Shown here: positions 1-10,663 of the stretch, piece after piece
How positions within the stretch are numbered: the stretch's first letter is position 1
How the letters are laid out: every line of letters starts with the position of its first letter
Origin: Strigamia acuminata
Taxonomy: Eukaryota; Arthropoda; Chilopoda; Geophilomorpha; Linotaeniidae
Reading direction: 5' to 3'
DNA length: 64,000 nt
Assembly: GCA_949358305.1 (NCBI GenBank)
Contig: OX442314.1
Span: forward strand, 6,263,087 to 6,327,086
Notes under the pieces: model-generated
What the model saw: only the letters and a program-made list of their open reading frames with translations
The model's database searches: none
Told to the model about the DNA's origin: nothing
Translations under genes and position numbers: made by a program

Positions 1-2510
1 TGAAATCTAATTGGATTATATGATTCTGAGAAAAAATCTAAACTAAGGCCAACATTTGTAAGAAAATGTTTGCGCTCAGTTTCCGTCACTTGTAAAGATG
101 CACACCTGTTTCCATTCCAAGTTGGATAGAAATGGGTGATTTCCTCTGGTTCGATATAATCATAATCCGGAGTGTCTAGTGCAGACAGTGGAGCGCGTGA
201 CAATGCGTCCGCTACTTGGTTCATTGCACCGCGTCTAAAAATAATTTTAAACGCGCCACATTGTATTTTGACGGCCCAACGACCAAACCTTCCCGATGGT
301 TCCGGCGTACTCATCAACCAGCTAAGGGCCTTAGCATCGGACTCGAGAGTGAAAGTCGTGTATTCAATATATGGGCGAAATCTTTCGATTGCCCATACAA
401 CGGCCAAACACTCCAATTCCGGCGTAGAATACCTTACTTCGGCCCCGTGTAACACTCGACTGGCGTACGCGACTGCTTTCGGGACCATTATTAATTTCTG
501 TTTCTTTTCACAGAATAATTCTACGTCTTGACAGAGTACTGCACCTAAGCCTGAATGAGAAGCATCTGTCAAAATGACAAAAGGCTTATTCATATCTGGC
601 ATGTGGAGAAGGGCTTGGTCCTTGTCACACAAGATGTCTTTGATAGTTTCGAATGCAGTTGTTTGTGGTTCATCCCACACAAACTTTGCTTGATCATGCA
701 TAATATTGGTCAATGGACGAGCAATATTTGCGATGTTAGGAATGAATTTTCGGAAAAAATTCGCAAGTCCTACAAATCTTTGTATGTCTTTAGAACAAGT
801 TGGTTTGGGAAAATTCCTTACAGCCGAGACTTTGTCAGGGTCTGGAAGAAGAGATCCCTCCGAAATTAAGTGGCCTAAAAATCGTAATGATGTTCGACCA
901 AATTTTGACTTGTCTTTATTGATAGTTAGATTCGCGGCATCCAACTTCTCAAGTACGTCTTTAATATGTAATAAATGATTTTCCCATGTGTCGGAAAAAA
1001 TAATTATATCGTCTAAATAAACTAGAGCATGTTTATATAGAGAGTCACCCAATACGGTAGTCATGAGGTGTTGAAAAGAACTAGGTGCATTACAAAGACC
1101 AAATGGCAATCTCTTGAATTGAAATTTGCCTTTTGGGGTGTAAAAAGCAGTTTTGCTCTTATCCTCCTCCTCCATTTCCATTTGATGATAACCTTTAGTT
1201 AAATCAATGGATGTAAAGTACTTGGCCTGATTAGTATGGTGAATTAATAGGTCAATACTTGGCATTTGAATTGCATCAACTTCTGTGATCGCATTCAACC
1301 AGCGGTAGTCGATACATAATCGATACTTCCCGCCGGGTTTAGCCACTATGACGGGGTGACTTATATAGGGGCCGGTGGCAGGTTCGATTAACCCATCGGC
1401 CTCTAATTCCTCGACCAATTCCGTCATAATCGCCTTCTTGGCCGGATTGTACATTCTATACGGCTGGTGTTTCCAAGTAGCACCAGGTTTAAACTTGATG
1501 CTGTGCTTGGCAACCTTCGTACAGCCCAATTGGTCTCGAAATACGTTTTTTAATTGCAAAAGAACGTTTACGAGTAACTGTTTTTCTTCCGCCGAACTGT
1601 TGCAGCCTTTCACGAGTTTTTCTGCCCAGTCCGGTGAAGTGGGAGTTCCTTCACCTTGGAGACCCAAAGTCTTAATGCTTGCTAAGCAACAATTAAGTTC
1701 AGTGGTCTCGTACGGGGCTGTCCATCCGGGCATGTCATCACAGGTGAACACTGCTCGTTTTGGATTTAAGTTAACTCCAGTTCTACGCATAAAGTTGTGG
1801 CCTAAAATCAACCCACATACATTCTTGTGTAGAATTATGAAGGTCATAGGTGTAACTCTCTTTTTATCGGCCCATTTGACACAAAGACAAACTTGACCGA
1901 TAGGTCGGTGATCTATTCCGACTGCGCAGACACGCATTCCTCGGGGACATTCTTGTATGAATTCCACCGGAATTTCTGTGTTTGAAAGGAGTTGTACTCC
2001 AATAAAACATTGGGTGGCTCCAGAATCCATTAATGCGTTGTAATCTAAACCTCCGATTTGGATATTCATACGCGGATCATCTTTGCCACCATTAATTAAT
2101 TTGCTATTGCAAAGTTTGCCAAGAAATACTTTTCGTTCTTTCTTGTTCCATTTTTCAAGTTTAAGAATTTTCCTTAACTTGAAAACTTTGGGTACAAGCG
2201 GTTTTTTTGGTGCATACCAGCTTCCACTAAAAATACTCAAATTTTCTAGTTGGTCTGTCATGACTTTTAAATTTTCATCGACACCGCCAGTAGAGCTGCT
2301 AGTCTTTCGACAGACAGGTACTGCTTCGTAAGAAATGACCAACGATGGTGGTTTATTCTTCGAATCATCGACATAAGGTACTGTGAGATGACTAGGCTTA
2401 TGTCTTAATTTAAATTCATCTTTTCGTGAAAATAAATCATTTGACAATTCCGAGAGGGGAAACAACTCTTTAAGCGGGGGTTGGGCAACTTGAACAACCC
2501 CCTGAATCAG
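1..2510 (-). CDS. pol: Pol polyprotein, partial copy (protease, reverse transcriptase, RNase H), Gypsy-A unit 1
   Basis: This is the same reading frame as the complete pol at 10664-14944, cut by the window start after the RNase H region; integrase lies outside the window. Visible in order are the aspartic protease site (DSGATQ), reverse transcriptase with the YLDD catalytic box, and RNase H (TDAS and ESDA motifs). There is no ATG at the start; the frame opens through the end of gag and is entered by a -1 shift at 2510-2516. No break was seen in the part present, so the unit may be functional. Confidence 0.9.
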   Translation of the reverse strand, partial: MIQGVVQVAQPPLKELFPLSELSNDLFSRKDEFKLRHKPSHLTVPYVDDSKNKPPSLVISYEAVPVCRKTSSSTGGVDENLKVMTDQLENLSIFSGSWYAPKKPLVPKVFKLRKILKLEKWNKKERKVFLGKLCNSKLINGGKDDPRMNIQIGGLDYNALMDSGATQCFIGVQLLSNTEIPVEFIQECPRGMRVCAVGIDHRPIGQVCLCVKWADKKRVTPMTFIILHKNVCGLILGHNFMRRTGVNLNPKRAVFTCDDMPGWTAPYETTELNCCLASIKTLGLQGEGTPTSPDWAEKLVKGCNSSAEEKQLLVNVLLQLKNVFRDQLGCTKVAKHSIKFKPGATWKHQPYRMYNPAKKAIMTELVEELEADGLIEPATGPYISHPVIVAKPGGKYRLCIDYRWLNAITEVDAIQMPSIDLLIHHTNQAKYFTSIDLTKGYHQMEMEEEDKSKTAFYTPKGKFQFKRLPFGLCNAPSSFQHLMTTVLGDSLYKHALVYLDDIIIFSDTWENHLLHIKDVLEKLDAANLTINKDKSKFGRTSLRFLGHLISEGSLLPDPDKVSAVRNFPKPTCSKDIQRFVGLANFFRKFIPNIANIARPLTNIMHDQAKFVWDEPQTTAFETIKDILCDKDQALLHMPDMNKPFVILTDASHSGLGAVLCQDVELFCEKKQKLIMVPKAVAYASRVLHGAEVRYSTPELECLAVVWAIERFRPYIEYTTFTLESDAKALSWLMSTPEPSGRFGRWAVKIQCGAFKIIFRRGAMNQVADALSRAPLSALDTPDYDYIEPEEITHFYPTWNGNRCASLQVTETERKHFLTNVGLSLDFFSESYNPIRF

Positions 2511-2516
2511 TTTTTT
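2476..2516 (-). promoter_or_regulatory. -1 ribosomal frameshift signal, Gypsy-A unit 1
   Basis: On the minus strand the heptamer A AAA AAC (2516-2510) sits in the gag frame directly before the gag TGA stop. After a 7-nt spacer comes a perfect 8-bp stem, GGGGGTTG with CAACCCCC, and an 11-nt loop (2502-2476). This is the classic slippery-site, spacer and stem layout, and pol is in the -1 frame. Confidence 0.8.
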
Positions 2517-4564
2517 GTCTCGTCGGGAGTGACTGACTCAGTGGCTGCTGGTAAATGCTTAATTAACAGGTCAACCATGTTTTTCTGGAAGTCAGTAAAT
2601 TTGGAGTCTAAAGTTTCTGACGTAACCCAATTTTGTTTGGGTCGTTTAAACTCGGGGTTGGGAGCAGAGTGGTTAAATCTTTTATTTGCATTTAACGAGT
2701 CTGATTTCCCTGCTAATTTTTTGGCAAGAGCGGGACATTCTCTTTTAAAATGTCCAGGCTCGTGACAGAAAAAGCATTTTCCAGTAGTCTTTTCATACTG
2801 GGCGGCAAATAATCGCTCCATTGAACCATCGTCAGTTGAGTCGTCATTCTCCGACTCGTCTTCATTTTCAACTTCATCTTGTGTTTGCGTTAAACGTAGT
2901 GAAGTTTTAGATGGAAAAATCTTAGATTTTTCGTGAAGTTTGGGAGTAGGATGATTCTCTCGATTATCATACTCCAATTTTGCTGCAAGTTGAGAACTTT
3001 CAAACTTAGAGCAATTTGCTCCTACATATTGTAGAATGTCATCTACTGTAAAGTTACCATACATTCCTTGTGTACATAACGCCGTGAAACTTTCTTGAGT
3101 TAAATTGTCGAATAATTGCGCACGTCCAGTTTTATCACCTGGCGGCACTTCACCTTGTTCTTGCGTATAACGCAGAAGAAAACTATAAAGTGACTCGTCG
3201 GCTCGTTGTTTTACATTAAGAAGTCGCCTTTCTCTTGTAAGTGGAACGAGATCGAAGCAATCGAGAAAAGAGGCTTCGAAAGTTCGCCAACTGTTAAAAG
3301 TATGGCGTTGCTTATGGAACCAACGTTGTGCATGGCCTAATAGTCGTCCAGGTACAGCAGTGTGTACCATGTCGTCTAAAGGGATGCCTTTCCCGAGTGC
3401 GACAGCTTTGACGATTTCAAGGAATCGCGCAACCTCTGTCTGTTTCCCGTCAAAAATAGGAATCTCGATTCCTTTCCCAAAATTCTGACTGGGATTACTC
3501 GGGCTTCGGATTTGACCAACTAAACCCTGAATAATTTGTTTTACATTTTCGTCCGACAAATTAGAAGCAGAGTTCGAATTGGGTGTAGACCGACTTTCTT
3601 GGTCTCTGGGTGGCGGATTTGGCTCTCCTTGAAAATTTTGATGTCTATCAGGTGGCGGTGGAGAATGCGAATTATTTCGTCGGTGGAAATTATTGTTATA
3701 ATTTCCCCCTCTACCAGCGTGAGATTCGTCACTACTCGAGTTAGGATCGGAGTCACGAGGATCACCAGGAGCTCCGGGAAATCGTTGATTTCTCGGCGGA
3801 GCTCGTCCACCTTGAGAGCGGGAATTTCTATAATTCCTAAAATCTCCATCAGATTGGGTGTGAGATTGAAAATTTTGATAATTTTCATTTCTCCCCCTTG
3901 GTTGGACCGACAGATTAGTTCGAGGCTGTGGAACTCTGAAAGAATCATTCAAATTCCCAGTGGGAGCGGGTAAAATATTATTTACAGCCGTCGTACTTGG
4001 TAAATTTCGGGAAATTGGCGCAGAAATATTTCCTTGTCCGGAATTTCCCATTCTTTCGGCCGAATTCGATCGCCAAGAACTAGTTGGTAACTGAATCGAA
4101 GGTTGAACAGATAGTGAAGAATTTAACTGCCCATTGTCGTCACGAGCAACATTCATTCGCCATCCAGGCAATTGCTGGTAGCGATATGTGGCCGGCGAAC
4201 GAGGGCCAGTTCGATCTACAGAAACACTTCGTTCGTTGGTTACAACTACATCGGGAGTAATTACACGATTTCTCTCGTGATGATTATTCGCCGTGTATTG
4301 TTGAGCTTCACACAAAGAGGAAAACTGCGTCACTTCCAATTGGTAATGGCGACAGTAAACTTCTAAATCATGTGGGACTGATAGTGGATCCGTTCGAGAA
4401 CTACCTGGGTTGGAAACGTCTCTAGGAACATTTTCTTCCCCCTGGCTTTCTAGATCAGACTCCACAATTCCTCTTGGTGTTTCACACATACCACCACGTC
4501 GTCGTGCTCCACGATTTCCTCGTGTTCCACGAACTCTTACAGGTCTACGGGCCATAATACTCAA
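2507..4564 (-). CDS. gag: Gag polyprotein, Gypsy-A unit 1 (685 aa)
   Basis: Identical in translation to the gag at 14941-16998. The N-terminal 300 residues are rich in Arg, Asn, Pro and Ser and of low complexity. The centre (about 365-480) resembles the retrotransposon capsid region, with a WFHKQR segment and an ESLYSFLLRY segment. A CCHC zinc knuckle (C-x2-C-x4-H-x4-C) lies near residues 597-610 and would bind packaged RNA. The stop codon immediately follows the slippery heptamer that feeds pol. The start is the first ATG; a second Met lies three codons later. Confidence 0.92.
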   Translation of the reverse strand: MSIMARRPVRVRGTRGNRGARRRGGMCETPRGIVESDLESQGEENVPRDVSNPGSSRTDPLSVPHDLEVYCRHYQLEVTQFSSLCEAQQYTANNHHERNRVITPDVVVTNERSVSVDRTGPRSPATYRYQQLPGWRMNVARDDNGQLNSSLSVQPSIQLPTSSWRSNSAERMGNSGQGNISAPISRNLPSTTAVNNILPAPTGNLNDSFRVPQPRTNLSVQPRGRNENYQNFQSHTQSDGDFRNYRNSRSQGGRAPPRNQRFPGAPGDPRDSDPNSSSDESHAGRGGNYNNNFHRRNNSHSPPPPDRHQNFQGEPNPPPRDQESRSTPNSNSASNLSDENVKQIIQGLVGQIRSPSNPSQNFGKGIEIPIFDGKQTEVARFLEIVKAVALGKGIPLDDMVHTAVPGRLLGHAQRWFHKQRHTFNSWRTFEASFLDCFDLVPLTRERRLLNVKQRADESLYSFLLRYTQEQGEVPPGDKTGRAQLFDNLTQESFTALCTQGMYGNFTVDDILQYVGANCSKFESSQLAAKLEYDNRENHPTPKLHEKSKIFPSKTSLRLTQTQDEVENEDESENDDSTDDGSMERLFAAQYEKTTGKCFFCHEPGHFKRECPALAKKLAGKSDSLNANKRFNHSAPNPEFKRPKQNWVTSETLDSKFTDFQKNMVDLLIKHLPAATESVTPDETKN

Positions 4565-5689
4565 AGAAATACACGTACAACAAGAAAAAATAAGATTTTA
4601 ACTGAACTAGCGTAAATGTAACACGCTTAATATTAAACTAAGAAATAATTTGAAAAAATACAACCTTAGCTGCTGAAACTGAAGTGGCTTCGGGAAAGAA
4701 CTGTCCTGTTGCGTGGTCAAGAATGGTCCAAACGGGCACTGGTCACAACGGCACAACTGGATGGTCGCACTGTCGAAAAGCAAGTGTGGCTGAATATTGG
4801 TTGTCAAACTAGCTTCCGGAAAATCTCCTTTGTCAAGACAGTCTGCTGTGATTGGCGATGTTGAAAAATTCCTGATAATTTCTAACCCGAAATTCTCAAA
4901 AATGTCACATCTGGATGACCTACTCTGAGCTGCATCGTGAGTGGCTCACTTTGTCACATTCTTTACCTTGTCAGGGATTAAAAATCATAATTCCTAACAT
5001 TGACAGAACAATAGAAAAACTGGTCAAGTTTTCAACCAGTAAAATAAAATATTTTAACTTTTTATTTTTCAGTCAGCAGAATTTCTAGTCAAATTCGTTT
5101 TTTGATCGAAATTCAAGGTTTCGAAATTTTCCAGAATATAGCCGAATATTCTGGGAAACTCAATAAAATCATAATAGATTTTTCGTAAGAGATTCGGAAT
5201 TATAATGAGTTTTTCAAAATAATCCAAAAATTCGAATTCAGATATTTCCAAAAGATAATGAGAATTTTTTGAAAACAAATGGATATTTCACAGTAAATTT
5301 ATAGAGAAAAATCGGAAATTTTCTAATTATAATATCTATATAAAATAATCAAGAAAATTCATTTTTTCAATTTTACACTTGATCACAGAGTTCACTTCAA
5401 TAAAATGCAACCTATCTCGGTAGAACCTCCACGTGTGACGATTACCTTCTGGAGATAGCAATTGCTAAACTAAAGTGTGAACTATCTGTGTGAAAATGTA
5501 AAATATGCAAACCTGATGTTTTCTCAAAACATATAACATTTATTCCGGTTTGAACCTTATATAAATACTATGCCTACAAGTGGCTAAAATGACGATAAGT
5601 TAAACTATACAGTTATTTGGCAAAAGCCCTGAAATAATATCATTTGAAGGCTTCAGTCAGGCAATAAGAATTTGTAACGGTCTTATTGC
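4565..5689 (-). other. Untranslated leader between LTR and gag, Gypsy-A unit 1
   Basis: About 1.1 kb of AT-rich sequence without a convincing gene. Next to the LTR lies a 9-bp inverted repeat (GCAATAAGA / TCTTATTGC with an 11-nt loop, 5661-5689) in the place where a tRNA primer-binding site is expected. No TGG-starting primer site was recognised there. Confidence 0.6.
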
Positions 5690-7024
5690 TGTGACGTAAA
5701 AGATGTCATCTATGAATGGCTTTGGTTTCTAAATGGTCCGGGGTTTGGTTCTAAAAAGGCGTGTAAATGGTTAGGCTGGGTGGGTTATATCCGAGAGGTG
5801 CGGTTGACTTTTCTGTATCGTCACACACATCGCATCGCAGATAATTATTGTAATCAATAATTATCGCGAGATGTAACAATGTGAGAATAAATAGTCATAT
5901 TAATTCTATGGAATTAATCATGATATTTTAGAGTCACAAACTTAACTTAAACTGTGAAAATAAGTAAAATATATTAAAATAGCGCCGAGCTATTTTTTGC
6001 CCCGAGTGCAATCAACATCTAAGTTAGACTTAAATGTTCCGTCAAACCAATAACGAATTGAATCGAAATATCTCGCAGGAAAGGTTATCCATCGCCGGGA
6101 AATTACTCCACTCGGTCCTGGCTGGCGGGAGAGTAACCGGGAAATTACTCCGCGTCGATTACTCTGATAATGCGTCTGTGAAATATAAATACTCCACTCT
6201 AGATTCTACATTACCAATGCGTCTGTGAATTTTACTCCACTCTAGATTCTGCACTCTACAACGGAATGTTGGCATGAAGCTGGAGGGAGTGCGTCTGTGG
6301 GTTGTACCCCACTCTAGATACTACACTTAAATGTGTCTGTGAATTACTCACTCTAGTTACTACATTTCTACAACGGAATGTTGGCATGAAGAGGCGGGCA
6401 GTGTGTCTGTGAGTCTTCTACCCACTCTAGATACTTACACTAAATACAAAGTATTTCTACAACGGATTGTCGGAACGCAGAGAAGTATAATATGTGCTCA
6501 AGTAATATCAGTATCAAACAAAAACAGAACAAGAGCGAGCTATATCCGTTTTGCAGGGGGATATATACTCGGTGAGGAGAATAGCTGTTCAGTGATCCAA
6601 TGGGATCACTGGGCAGTCAAATCCATCCAATCCCAGATCATAGGAAGTGGATACTCAGGACATAGTCTTCTACTAGGTCCACTACAGGAACTGGATACGC
6701 AGGACACATTTTGGATTAAGTCCCTTTGACTATAATCCAAAAGGAGTCCAACTCACAGTGGGTGATGGGGGGTGACTTCACCAGGTGTAGAGTTTGCACA
6801 TAATTCAATAGAATTATGTGACAAATAAATCAACTAGTTTTTAAACATCCAAAAGTATTTAAAAGTGTCTAAAGTTGCAGTGGAATAAAATATAAATAGT
6901 AATTTATATTTTATTCACTCAAAAATTGTCGAAATTTGAATTTACCGCTAAAACGCATCAGCGCCATCTATTGGTGAAGTAATCGTCCTATACTAACAAA
7001 GTGTATGACAGTGTAACCGTCACA
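5690..7024 (-). repeat. Long terminal repeat of Gypsy-A (1335 bp), shared by two units
   Basis: Ends are perfect inverted TGTGACG...CGTCACA. The 5' end on the minus strand (7024) is set by the adjoining purine tract and by the matching end of the Gypsy-B LTR. Inside are about five imperfect copies of a unit with GTCTGTG and CCACTCTAGATTCTACA (about 6170-6450), and a 15-bp perfect palindrome with a 4-nt loop at 6883-6916. The identical LTR lies at 18124-19458. Confidence 0.85.
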
Positions 7025-7686
7025 AGTCCCCCTTAAATATATGTTAATACCTGTATTAACATACTATTTATTCCGAATATCTTGAGGATCAAGACCACAC
7101 TGTCATCTATGGAACTGGAGCTGTAATCCTTGGTAAGTAAAAACCTTTATTTTATATCTTAATAGTATAAATAAAGAGTATTTCTTAATCAAATGCTTCA
7201 AAAAATATTTATTAGGGTTATAAAACTTTCAATTATCAATAATAACTTCCATCTCTCTTTACAGGTGGACTTACAACTGCATCAAGAAAAAGGCGATAAC
7301 TTAAACTAACATCAAACTCTTGTACCAAACAAATGATTAATAAAATTTAACAATTATTTTCACAAAACTTAACTTCTCACTGGAAATATAATGATTTGCA
7401 AAATAACACTTTACACGTTAAAATTCAAGTATTAAAATTAGTATTCATATAAACAAACTCACATTGACTCGTAATCAAAATTTTAACAGAATGGTTAATT
7501 TAAATATTAAAGATCTTTGAATTATTCACAAAAAAAATGGCATAAAATACACCTAAACCTGACTAAATCTTTGTTTCATCTCGGGTCAAGCAATGGAGAT
7601 GGAGAAAATGGACTCGTTACTTCTGGTCTTGCCTTGAAAAGGGAAAATATCGGGAAAGTAACGGATCCCGACATCGTTGACGCTTT
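7025..7686 (-). other. Polypurine tract and 3' noncoding region, Gypsy-A
   Basis: The minus-strand tract AAGGGGGACT directly abuts the LTR (7025-7034) and is the likely plus-strand primer. The rest, up to the ORF3 stop, is AT-rich and holds nothing else I can name. Confidence 0.65.
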
Positions 7687-9354
7687 CTAGTCCAACTCTT
7701 CATCCTCAATAAATCCTTCCATGGATGTAACAACTTCCGAGACGGCTGCGGGTGGAGAATTAAGTTGAATAGTTACCAATTCCGGTACTATATCTGGCTC
7801 AACGTCATGGGCCAGTGGGTTCAGGAGCATTCTGTGTTGTTCCTCGGTGAATACTTCCAGGGGATCAGGCCCTCCTAACGGAATGGTGTTAGCGCTGGTT
7901 GGCTCGGAAAAAACCAAGTGATGGTCGGGTAAGCCGGAGTGCCATCCCTCACGAATCAACGGGTGTGCTGCTGCTGAGACCTGTTGCAAAATCTTACACC
8001 AAATAAAAGAGCGAGTTTGAAAAGATTCCGGCCGGGATGGATGAAAAATCCATTGGATCACGGCCAGTGGCACGCTCAAATCTGGAATTCGGTCGTTTGA
8101 AATCGACATGCTAATACGCTTAGCTGCTTCCAATAAAATTGGGAAATAATGTTCCACTTCTGCCTTCGTTTGTTCCGTGAGTGACATGTCTGGTCTCGGC
8201 ATATATGGGTGGACCAGTAAAATAACCGGTTCAGCGGCGTTGTTTACTTCGGGGAGCGGAATAGTCGCTACAATCATGTTGTTAGTCGATGTTCCCTCTG
8301 GAGAAGCGGCGGCTTTTGGACCAGACTCAGAGGCAACCGGCGGAGAATCCGACGCAATAACTGACGTTGGTTCGTTCGTTGGGAGTTTTTCCGCCGAGAC
8401 AACCGGAGTTCCATCAATCGCAGGGGTGGGAGTTTCCGGCTCGCGTTGTGGCTCCGTAAATCCTCCTCGTGGAGTCGAGGTGCTGGACATTTGCGCCGGG
8501 TCTACATAAATAGCCTGCTCCGGGCCCTGGTGGATGAGGCCACATTCGCGACACATCGCCCAATTGCGTGCTGTCGGCGTACTTAGCCCCTTGACGATAA
8601 ATGGAAGAATTTCTTCATTCCACATGCTGGATATGGCAACGCGTTTACCACCGTGACAGTTCACGCAGACTACGGCGTGAATGCCGGATAACAAGGACGA
8701 CAACCATCCGCATCCTGCGCACAATGGGCAGAACATAAGTTTCGACTTTGGCATGATGTTAGTCCCCAAGGCGGCAGCTTCCATATCTCGAAATACGTGT
8801 TCTCTTCGCTGTTTCCGGTAACTTGGCAAATTTAGCTCCGATATCGAGCGAGCCTGCGATGTTGGGCGGGTCAGCGCTTCGGATGAAGATGCCAACGTGG
8901 ACTTGGTGGGTCCTTTGGGCTTGCCGGTTTTGCCTCGACTAGCGGTATCGCGAGGATTTCGTGGTCGGGCAAACTGCCTGCTGGTGGACTGAGGTGGAGC
9001 TTCTTCAACCGATTCTTCTTCTTGTGAGAAGTCATCTTGGCGTCGCCTCCTTGAAGCAGAACGGGAGTATTGTGACGAGTCGTCAGAAAAATCCCAATTC
9101 GGAGTCTCGTGGGGCGCATCATAGGTTACGACACGCTGAATAGCTTGACGGCCTCTGGAAGGACGCGAGTCGTTCGGACTGACGCCCATGGCGGTCCGAA
9201 TCCGTGGCGGTACGAGATCCGGGTTATCACGAGCCCAGTTGGCGACGAGCTCGGGGTCAGAGGAGGGATTAACAAAGCGATAATCCGTCTCTTCCGACTC
9301 TTCTGGATCCCAGTGCACGTATTGTCGCTTGCTAGCGCGACCTCGGCGACTCAT
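7687..9354 (-). CDS. Third ORF of Gypsy-A (555 aa), six-cysteine protein of unknown function in the env position
   Basis: An intact ORF with a true ATG, between pol and the 3' LTR, where some gypsy elements carry env. It has no signal peptide or membrane segment, so it does not look like an envelope. Residues about 1-190 are charged, rich in Arg, Ser and Pro and likely disordered. At about 208-290 lies a domain with three paired cysteines: CPLCAGCGW, then CVNCHGGK, W-x2-E-x2-P-x2-VKG, and W-x2-C-x2-C, ending near YVDP. The Gypsy-B ORF at 54259-55776 has the same spacing and residues, so the domain is under selection. The first CxxCxGxG resembles the DnaJ zinc region, a resemblance only. Zinc or nucleic-acid binding is an inference. 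How it is expressed (spliced RNA or reinitiation) is not visible. Confidence 0.85.
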   Translation of the reverse strand: MSRRGRASKRQYVHWDPEESEETDYRFVNPSSDPELVANWARDNPDLVPPRIRTAMGVSPNDSRPSRGRQAIQRVVTYDAPHETPNWDFSDDSSQYSRSASRRRRQDDFSQEEESVEEAPPQSTSRQFARPRNPRDTASRGKTGKPKGPTKSTLASSSEALTRPTSQARSISELNLPSYRKQRREHVFRDMEAAALGTNIMPKSKLMFCPLCAGCGWLSSLLSGIHAVVCVNCHGGKRVAISSMWNEEILPFIVKGLSTPTARNWAMCRECGLIHQGPEQAIYVDPAQMSSTSTPRGGFTEPQREPETPTPAIDGTPVVSAEKLPTNEPTSVIASDSPPVASESGPKAAASPEGTSTNNMIVATIPLPEVNNAAEPVILLVHPYMPRPDMSLTEQTKAEVEHYFPILLEAAKRISMSISNDRIPDLSVPLAVIQWIFHPSRPESFQTRSFIWCKILQQVSAAAHPLIREGWHSGLPDHHLVFSEPTSANTIPLGGPDPLEVFTEEQHRMLLNPLAHDVEPDIVPELVTIQLNSPPAAVSEVVTSMEGFIEDEELD

Positions 9355-10663
9355 TGTGTCTTCAAAAAGAAATAAATTTTATTTGAGAACATGAATCAAC
9401 CGTCGGAAATTAATTTAATTTCAAATTAAATTAATTGTCGAACAACAACTGGATTAATTTCATAATTAATTCTTAAGTTCCCTTGTTAGCGTGTTTCCTC
9501 CATTTTGTCGAATAATTATTAAGATTAATAATTATTCTCGACTTGGCATATAATTTCATTTTATCGTTTAAAACAATATCGCTGATAAAATATTCAAATT
9601 AGTGTTTATTTAATGAAATAAACCTAATTTTTGTATCTACACGACATAATAACTAAAAAACATATAAAAATATTAAAAAAAAAAATATTTTTGTAAGTGT
9701 TTTTTAGCATCCGACAATAGTCATTTTACATGGTTTTAATTGTACGAATAATTCCACAATTCGTCCGAGTAAATAATTTACTACCGACATCTGGTGGCGT
9801 TTGCCCCTATCATACACGTGGCTTGTTAACACATGTCTGCTCACCAATTTCCAAGGAACTTAAGAGATATTTTATCTTTCATAAAATAAACACTTACTAA
9901 CTAGGTGTAGTCCTAGAAGGGTATACTTGGCTAGTTTAATGTCTAGCTTCACGTATTTGCGAGGGCTGCTCGGTTCCGGCGATGTTGGCCGATAAAAACG
10001 TTGTGCGGCGCGTGCGAATTCTAAGTCCGCCGTAATGAACGCTTAACCAAAATAAATGTTGTCAATTAATGTCAAAATATTATAAATTTTGACAAAATAT
10101 TGCTTAAATATTTACCGGGAATTCACTTAGTGAGTTCGTGAAAGGCTTACTCGCGATTTGTCCACGAGATGGTTTCGATAATCAGCGTCGTGTCGATAAT
10201 TTCTGAATTTGAACTGATATTCGTCAAATGAAAAAATCAGTAAAATAAACGATAAGTGTTCAAAATCATCTAGATTTTAACTCACTAAATTTCAGCGAAA
10301 ATCCGTTAAAGCGTCGAAGGGTCGAGAATAATCCTTGATTTCAGTCCAGTACAAAACTTGGCGAACAAGTGAGTGATAATCTCAAACCAGGGGTTAAGGG
10401 GAGTTTCGAGGAGTAATTTGATTGGTTTGTAATTACTCATCTCGAAGTTTCTATTAACCCAAAGGGGGAAACACAGTTTCAAGTAAATGTTTACACGTAG
10501 ATTAATTTAAATATAATCGGCCGTGTAAAAATAACTCAAACATTTGTTAGATTTTATTCATCCCAAAAAAAAATGTTTTTAACTAATAAAATTTAACAAT
10601 CCTTCGTGAATATGATTGGAAATATTTATTTTAAAATAAAATATTTTCAATATATTGTGTTTT
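9355..10663 (-). other. Noncoding spacer between pol and ORF3, Gypsy-A
   Basis: About 1.3 kb, AT-rich, with no convincing gene. It separates the pol stop from the ORF3 ATG and could carry the signals that express ORF3; none was identified with confidence. Confidence 0.6.

Noticed and set aside
172-2331. Plus-strand ORFs within the gypsy pol region (and the same set near 12606-14765)
   Set aside because: They are antisense shadows of pol on the minus strand.
7687-9354. ORF3 as a retroviral-type envelope
   Set aside because: Position fits, but there is no signal peptide, membrane helix or cleavage site, and the conserved feature is an internal cysteine domain.
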